Shown: positions 57,375-64,000 of the stretch, in pieces
Numbering within the stretch: position 1 is the first letter of the stretch
Layout of the letters: each line of letters starts with the position of its first letter
Assembly (NCBI GenBank): GCA_963930655.1
Contig: OZ005620.1
Span: 18,171,001 to 18,235,000 of the forward strand
Direction of reading: 5' to 3'
Source of the DNA: Myrica gale
Taxonomy: Eukaryota > Streptophyta > Magnoliopsida > Fagales > Myricaceae
DNA: 64,000 bases
Position numbers and translations under genes: made by a program
Notes under the pieces: model-generated
The model's database searches: none
Told to the model about the DNA's origin: nothing
The model's input: the letters and a program-made list of their open reading frames with translations, nothing else

Positions 57375-58182
57375 CTAAATATTATAGTGGTTGCTCTTAA
57401 ATGCAGATTCAGCTTTGAGGCAGAAATGCGTCCGTGTCTTAAAGTTGAATTAAACCCAACTTACTATAAGGATTGGTAGGCCATTTGACCTTCCTAGTTC
57501 CTCCCTTGAATCATATTGAACGCTTAGCAATTATCCGTCGTGATCTCTTTGACCTAACCTTCCACACCAGTTCACAACCTCTTTACAGGTGAGGCTTTTT
57601 GGGATATCTCTCGGCAAGAAAATGGGGTTCTTTTTTTCGTCTGTTTATTATCAAATAAAAAATTTGAGTATTAGCATGAGTCAAGCACTGAGAGAATTAA
57701 TGATTGTGTTGGGCCCTGCGTGGAAAACAATGACAGATGGACCGAAGTGCTTTTGTGTGAGGACCTATATCTCAGTGGAGTAATGTCCTGGTCCCACTAT
57801 GGAAAAAGTGACACATTGTTTGAGCCTAATTATTTTGTTTAATAATAAAAAATTTATCATATAATTTATTATTATTATTATTATAATATTTATTAAAAAT
57901 TTCCTGTCCGTCACTTTTTTACCGAATCTCGTAACATATCTTTATTTTATAATATTTCTCAAATCTCGATCTTAAAGAAAAAAAATCTCAAGAAAGCTCT
58001 TTGCTGGCTCATACTTTCTTAACAAAGCTAATGAGTTACCGAATCCACCAGCAATCCTTCACCACCTCTCGCTCTGTCTGTCTCTTTCTCTTGCACAGTG
58101 TTTATAAAGAACCTAATAACAAGATTTTCCTCAATAAATACGCTCAACTTGATCTTTGTAGCCCTCCGATATCTTGGACACG
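57375..58182. other. upstream region of the ATL gene
   Basis: No gene recognised. It includes ATT-rich runs near 57865-57895 and a TTATAAAG word at about 58101, some 80 bases ahead of the start codon, a possible TATA box. Confidence 0.4.
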
Positions 58183-60050
58183 ATGGGCCTTCCTGAAACT
58201 GCAAACCCTTCTCACCTTTCTCAGGCAGTTCAACTCAAACTCTACCAAGCTTTCATATTCTCGATTCCTATTCTTTTTTCCATTATTCTCCTGCTGCTGT
58301 TTTACTTGTTCTACCTTAAGCGGAGGGCTTCGACTCTCTCATCTCCTCCACCCATACTTCATAGAAGCTCTAATATAGCCAGTCCATATTTCACCTCAGT
58401 AAGTTCTCTCTCTCTCTCTCTCTCTCTCCTCTCTCACACGCGCGCGCGCACCCACACACTCACGTATCTTCAAGCAAGCACAACTTGAATAAAAGAACTG
58501 GAAGGTTACTTCATGTCATGTGTTGCCTAGTTTTGTGCTTGTCTGTTCTGTTTTTCCTTCTTGCTTTTATGGAGCTATAGGCTGGACATTTTTCTCTCTA
58601 GTCTCTCGTCACTGACTTGTACTTCCTTTTTCGATGTTCTTATTGAGTTAAACAAAAAGAAAGTTGCTGTACATGCATTTCGTCGATGCGAGGTTAATAT
58701 GGATATAGTTTGACGGTTCTCTGCCTGATCTTTTTGGAAGTTCTTACTCTGGAGATTCAGAGACAACGAGTTGTATGATAACTTGTCCTTTTAAAGCCAA
58801 TATTGATCTAATTCCCTCTTTCTTCATATTTTTTCTACAGTCTTGTCAGGTGCGTTTGAAGAAAGATATCAAGGACAAGCTTCCAGTAATATCGTTTGAC
58901 GAGGAATTAAGGACAAGGGAATCACAGTAAGTTTCTTCTATTTTTAGCCCTCTCTTCGTGCTCTTCCTTTCCAATCTCCATGAGGATTCTGATCCAAATG
59001 GAGAATTGTGCTAAGCTATTGCTGGTCGAGTGAAATGGCTTTTTAATCGATTATGCCCTACAACATGTGCAGTGGATGCGTTATACTAGATCCATCAATT
59101 CAAGCAGCCCAATAGGGATTGTCCACTGTTTACCCCTGCACACTTTACTGAAAGGGCCTGATCAGATAATGACATATAGTACTTGAAACCCCTCAGAGTC
59201 ATGCAGAGTTCTTGTAATCTGTTTTATGGCCCAAAAAGCCTATCTAGATGGAACATCACTTTTGTTGACATGCCATTTTAGAATCTCTAGTGAAATCCAT
59301 TATTTTGATGAGAATGGCTGTTCTGAACATGATCGATCAGGAAGTTGAAAATATATGAGAAATGACATCTTTGGAGATGCACTAAATCTAAATAATATAT
59401 AAATGGGAATTGTGCAGTACCGTTCGGTGCTCAAGATTCTTCATAAAAGTACCCCTATCTGGATAAGAAAAAGAACTTCAACATATACAAACTAACAAAA
59501 GTCCAATCTACAGATTTTTTTTTCCTCGTATCATGATTATGATCTTGGTCCTTCTGTGATGTTCTTGCTTCCTCGTGCATCCCTGGTAAATTGAACTGAA
59601 CTAAAGGGGAAATTTTGTGATATGTTTTTCCGCAGATGTTGCGTCTGCCTGGGAGAATTCGAGATTAAAGAAGAGCTGCTCCAAATACCGTCGTGCAAGC
59701 ATGTGTTTCATTTGGAATGCATACATCACTGGGTGCACTCAAACTCTACTTGTCCACTTTGTAGATGCTTGGTCCTGCCTACCAAACTTCAGAATCCTGC
59801 TCTATCTGAGCCTCTCCGGCAAGATAGCACAACATCCAGCCAGCACCCACGGAATCGATCATCTGAACAGCAGGAACAACAACTACAGGACGGTGGTAGC
59901 TCAAATGCCAATAGGGTATCACGAGAACAGATGGTGATAGCTATTGAAGGATCATCGAGTGTGAGTATATGCTGGACAGACTCTGGCAGATTACCTGACT
60001 TGTCCATTTACGGGGAGAATGAGATGGTTCATATAACCAAGCATCAGTAG
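58183..60050 (+). CDS. ATL-type RING-H2 E3 ubiquitin ligase (ATL58/59/7-like)
   Basis: Three exons, 58183-58398, 58841-58926 and 59636-60050, giving 238 residues. The ATG at 58183 is the first one leading into the protein. A single membrane helix (about residues 23-45, FIFSIPILFSIILLLLFYLF) is followed by basic LKRR. Exon 2 gives LKKDIKDKLPVISFDEEL, the variant of the ATL GLD region. Exon 3 holds a complete RING-H2: C-x2-C-x15-C-x-H-x2-H-x2-C-x10-C-x2-C within CCVCLGEFEIKEELLQIPSC and HVFHLECIHHWVHSNSTCPL. After the ring comes a Gln/Ser-rich tail. The ring recruits E2 enzymes; the membrane part fixes it to an endomembrane or the plasma membrane (family knowledge). A (CT)n run lies just past the first donor. 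Intact; target unknown. Confidence 0.92.
58405..58429 (+). repeat. (CT)n microsatellite in ATL intron 1
   Basis: CT repeat directly after the first donor site, followed by a short CGCGCGCG run at 58439-58448. Confidence 0.85.
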
Positions 60051-60443
60051 TTCTCCATATCCAATCGCCTTAGTTATGAACCAAAATCGGGCCTTCTTTT
60101 CCAAGTTGGAATGAAGATTACACAGATTTTGAGGGCCTTCTTTTTCTAGGAGGGCGGCTATTAGTTTTAGTTAAGCAGAGGCAGGATCAGCACAGTTTTG
60201 GAGAACCATGTTAATTTTGAGGTTTGTGAAATTAAGCTTTTTGTTGTGCAAATTGAGAAAAGAGTGCTAGTGTCATGATTTCTTTTGATCCCTATTTCGT
60301 AAACCAGTAAAAGTTTCAATATATATATATATATATATATATATTTTACCTTATACGTAATAGTTCACCAATGATTTAGAAGTAGAAGCACTCGAGTCTT
60401 AACTTCATGCAGTAATAGAAACAGAAAACTATAGGACTGCACA
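60051..60443. other. 3' flank of the ATL gene with (AT)n
   Basis: No gene. A pure AT microsatellite occupies about 60319-60347. The flank ends with the first copy of the hAT target duplication ACTGCACA (60436-60443). Confidence 0.6.
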
Positions 60444-61260
60444 CAGTAGCGGAACCAGGACTTAAGTTGAGGGGTGGCAAACTCTTAAGGCGAAATGACA
60501 ATTTTTTTTTTCTTTATAATGCAAAAAGTGTCTTAGAGTTAAAATATCAAAAATTAAGGACTAAAAATATTAAAAATATTGAACTACACGTACTATACTA
60601 TTTGCTTAGACTGAGAGGTGGCAATTGGATCTTAAGTTCTGCATCTTCTAAAAACGTTGTAAAATGACTTCATTCTCAATAGTTTAAAAACATTTTCTCC
60701 ATGTATACTACCATATTATCATTCATCTAATCATCTCCTATTTTATTACGCAATTCAGTCTTAATAATTTTCATTACAGAGAACACTCTCTCAACGATTG
60801 CAGTCGTAAAATTTTTAAATTTATGATATGATAAGTATATTAATATTCAATAGAGTAAAGTTAGATTTATAAAATTATCATTATTTAAAAAGGAAAAAGA
60901 GAACCCTTTCACATGCAGAAGCAATAATATGGTTCAAAACAAACAAACAAAAAAAAAACAGGGAGGGAAAAACGAAACTACATGGAAAATGGAAAGTATT
61001 CGAGTGAGTGACAGAGACCTCAAGCCTTAAACTAAGACCTCTTTTTTTCTTAGCTAGACTTAAGTGCACGTCCTTAGACAACGACATTGTTTATAACTTT
61101 CCTATTAGAGAAATAGAGCGAGAATAGTACTGGAGTTCTGTTCTGTGCCCAAAACTCTCATTCTCTCTCACAGACTGCGTGTAACATATATATAAAGAAA
61201 ATATTTGACAGACCGGAGGGGGGCAGCCGCCCCGGCTTGCCCCCCTTGGCTCCGCCACTG
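60444..61260. mobile_element. non-autonomous hAT element, complete
   Basis: 817 bp. Ends are CAGTAGCGGAACCAGG and the inverse CCTTGGCTCCGCCACTG. The 8-bp direct repeat ACTGCACA is present at 60436-60443 and 61261-61268, as hAT elements produce. The left arm matches the truncated copy at 19300-19483. No transposase frame inside. Confidence 0.9.
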
Positions 61261-61268
61261 ACTGCACA

Positions 61269-62100
61269 TACGAAAAGCTCTATGGATAAATCAAAATAGA
61301 AAATAATTCGTGATTCAGCTGTTCTCTTCTCTTTTTTGTTTTTGTTTTACCGGGCGTCCGGACTAATTTACACGCACCTCAAGTAATCCTGGGATTTGTG
61401 TAGTCCCTCCGCCCCCACACAAACCAAGTAATTACTAGACTAAAGGCCCTGGAGGTGATCCTAAACTTGACACCTATTAGGTAGCACCTATTAGGTTTTA
61501 AACTTGACACCTTAGAAGGAGCATGCCACAAAGGCCCAAGGCTTAACCGTTAGGCCAAATATTAGCCACCTACACCTACATCATTAAGGGCAAAAATCGA
61601 CCCTTAGCGGTGATGATTTTCGATTATCCTGTATTCACATTGAGAAATTTTTTTAACATTTTACGAACTTGGCCTAATGTATATTTTTTTCTTTTTTCTT
61701 TTGGTCCATTAATCACATATCATTAAAATCTAAACTAATGAAATCCAAAATCAATAAAATTAAAAGATAAGATGATAATTTAAAGTCCAAACTAATAAAA
61801 TCCAAAATCAATAAACTAAGAGAACATCACAACAAGATGAGAATCTAAAGTTGCAACCAATAAAATCCAAAATAATAAACTTAGAGAAGTAACTGTAAGA
61901 ACATCGTAAAGATGGGATAACTCCTTCAAATCCCTACTCCTCGATCTCCGTCGCCAAGATGGATAACTCTACACAATATATTTAAATACACCAAGTTATA
62001 ATTTATAAAAATAAAAATATTATTCAAACTAATAAACTAACAAAATCAGAAATAAAATTACCCGAGTCAATTGTATAAGTTTGTGGATCATCTGTCATAT
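61269..62100. other. intergenic; debris before the hAT pseudogene
   Basis: No gene recognised. AT-rich repeats with TAATAAAATCCAAAATCAATAAA words around 61730-61880. Confidence 0.4.
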
Positions 62101-64000
62101 CAGAAGTCATGTCATCCTCCTCCACAATAGGGTCGCATCTCACCAATTTTGAGCACAAATGAGAACTTTTGCAGTTTTGGGGGCCAATGAACTCCAAAGG
62201 GATCCAATATCTGACCTCCAGTGCTAATTACTGACTCAGAAGGTACAGTGGTAATAGAAATTGCCAACACGTCTCGAGCTATGTAGGCAAGGATAAGATA
62301 CTTATGAGAGTTAACGTTAACGTTCACCAAAGGAAAATTTTAAATGAAGGAGCCTTTGATTCAACTGACTCTGATAAATATCTCTCCACCTCATATTTGG
62401 GGTCTGAAATTTGGCTAGCAGCCCTTACAAGATCAAACTCATCTCAATCCTCATTATCCCTCAAAGTCACACTATCACTGTCACCCACCTCCCCAACGTT
62501 GTTATATTCTGTAAACAACCGTTCTAAAGTACCCTTCACATTCAATGCCATAATTTCGCCTTCCGCTTCTCCCAATACTTTCTTAAACCAATAATTCAGT
62601 ACAACCATCTTGTTTCTTGGATTAAGCAACACTGCAACACTGCAACAAATAAAAGTCTATTCACTATCATCAAATCACCCCCCAATACTTGTCATACTTT
62701 GTTTTCATGCGGGATGTCATCTCTTTAAGCAAATTATCATTACTAGAAGAATACTTGTCCAAATGGCTATGTATCTTAGACAACTCCTCCAAGTAGACAT
62801 TCTTATTGTTACTTCATAAAATAACTTCAAGAATTTTACAAAGTGGCGGATGTGTTCTCAATCCTCTAGTGTGGGGGGCCTAATCCTCTCCTCCCATGCC
62901 CCTTTTCGCCTAAATACAATATAAAATGCACATCCTCATCCAACATCAACTCAAATGCTTCTCGATACTTCAAAGCCACATCCAACATCAAAAAAGTTGA
63001 GTTCCAGCGAGTGGTAACATCAAGAGTCAAAAATTGAGTAAATATAATCTCTTTAATATGCACACATTCTTTAAACTTGTCTAACCTTTGAGGTGATGAC
63101 TTAACATACTTGATCATATTCCGAACCTTAACAATTGACTTATCAACCTCTTTCATCCCCTCATACACAATCAAATTCAAAATATGTGCAGAACATCTCA
63201 AGTGTAAGAACTCATGGCCACAGCAATCCTCCCTACATCTAGTGTATCTTTTTGCAATTGCCTTCTCTTTAAATGGTCAATGACAGTGTCATTAGAGGAG
63301 ACATATTGTCAACTATTATTGTAAGGATCTTTGGTATCCCCCAGTCATTCATACAGTCTTTTATTTCCTTAGCAATACTAACCCCCTTATGATCTTGCAC
63401 CATCCTAAAAGACAAAATTCTCTTCTACAAGGTCCAATTAGCATCGATAAAGTGTCCAGTCACACACATATAATTAAAATTTTGAATCGATGTCTAAGTG
63501 TTTATGGTAAAAGACACTCTATACCCATTCGTTCGAATAAGATGCTTCAACTTATCATTCTCTTTCAAATAAAGTTTCATGCGAAGCCTCATAATTGTTA
63601 TCGTAGATGACATTTTAAATCTAGGCTTGAGATAATGAATTAAATTCCTAAATCCATGTTTCTGAAATACAATAAAAGTCATCTCATCGATAATTATCAT
63701 CCTAGCAATCAGATCTTTAATAGTCTTCTCACAAAGCTTACGTGTCACCCCCATCGTTCCAACATCAGACCCCCTTATTTCTCTTGAAATATGAACAAAT
63801 GTTGTGATGTTGCCATAACCCCGATGTCCCATTCTTGTGATGAGCCATAAAATCTTTTTTAGAATATTACATTTTGCTTTAGGTGGATCAGAGTTAGGTA
63901 CCTTGGTGTAGTGCAGTCATACATCAGAATGGTTCGAGTTTTTCCGTCTTTTGGGTTCAGGACGTGGTGGTCGTCCACTTACATCACCTCCACTCATTGA
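62101..64000 (-). pseudogene. hAT transposase (RICESLEEPER-like), frameshifted, runs off the window
   Basis: Read on the minus strand from the window end: SMSGGDVSGRPPRPEPKRRK (64000-63940), then in shifted frames KAKCN and KDFMAHHKNGTSG..HHNIC, the remains of a BED zinc finger (about 63880-63800). Next, 63832-63494 holds MIIIDEMTFIVFQKHGFRNL, LKPRFKMSSTIT and VSFTINT. About 63201-62866 holds MRCSAHILNLIVYEGMKEVD, MIKYVKSSPQRLDKFKEC and LDVTTRWNSTFLMLDVALKY. 62632-62444 holds NPRNKMVVLNYWFKKVLG. The hATC dimerisation part is at about 62330-62112: YLILAYIARDVLAI, TTVPSESVISTGGQILDPF. All hAT landmarks are in order but at least four frame changes or stops separate them, so no active enzyme is made. 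Confidence 0.85.

Overview
This is nuclear DNA from a dicot flowering plant. The genes have small exons with GT-AG introns, the intergenic DNA is AT-rich, and the gene families are plant ones: a chloroplast-type beta-amylase, KLCR, a SWEET transporter, an NLP transcription factor, plastid ribosomal protein bS6c and an ATL RING-H2 ligase. Plant transposon families fill much of the rest. I cannot name the species.

Layout. 1-1930: 3' part of a beta-amylase gene (+). 1.9-5.8 kb: no firm gene, two foldback repeats and one possible extra exon. 5.8-6.3 kb: a small three-exon gene for a secreted sulfated-peptide precursor of the PSY family (+), too split to show as one long reading frame. 8.1-11.8 kb: an intact kinesin-light-chain-related gene (+). 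14.5-15.2 kb: a chimera of a U-box/ARM (PUB45-type) exon and a TFIIIC-subunit-like segment. 15.7-19.2 kb: a complete CACTA element with matching ends and a CAC target duplication, carrying a piece of a bHLH gene without its DNA-binding part. 20.2-25.7 kb: a Ty1/copia retrotransposon (-) with both LTRs, tRNA-Met primer site and a CATCT target duplication, broken by stops. 26-33.3 kb: a tandem duplication of a SWEET sugar-transporter locus, with a broken upstream copy and an intact downstream gene (+). 33.7-38.7 kb: an intact NIN-like (NLP6/7-type) nitrate-response transcription factor (-), convergent with SWEET. 39-43 kb: MITEs and a foldback element with repeated 16-bp palindromes. 43.1-46.0 kb: a chimera of neutral-invertase, unknown and TOPLESS fragments between repeats of a CACTA-like family, followed by a damaged DUF2439 fragment. 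46.9-50.7 kb: intact 26S proteasome subunit RPN12 (-). 51.1-52.7 kb: a plastid bS6c gene broken by small deletions (+). 58.2-60.05 kb: an intact ATL-type RING-H2 gene (+). 60.4-64 kb: a non-autonomous hAT element with an 8-bp target duplication, then a decayed hAT transposase gene (-) running off the window.

The intact genes are unrelated housekeeping and signalling genes; there is no operon-like unit. The main theme is shuffling of gene fragments: three separate chimeras (U-box/TFIIIC; bHLH in CACTA; invertase/TOPLESS) plus a duplicated and truncated SWEET locus lie within about 32 kb. All functions are read from protein motifs recognised by eye. Splice sites were placed by GT/AG and reading phase, and no database was searched.
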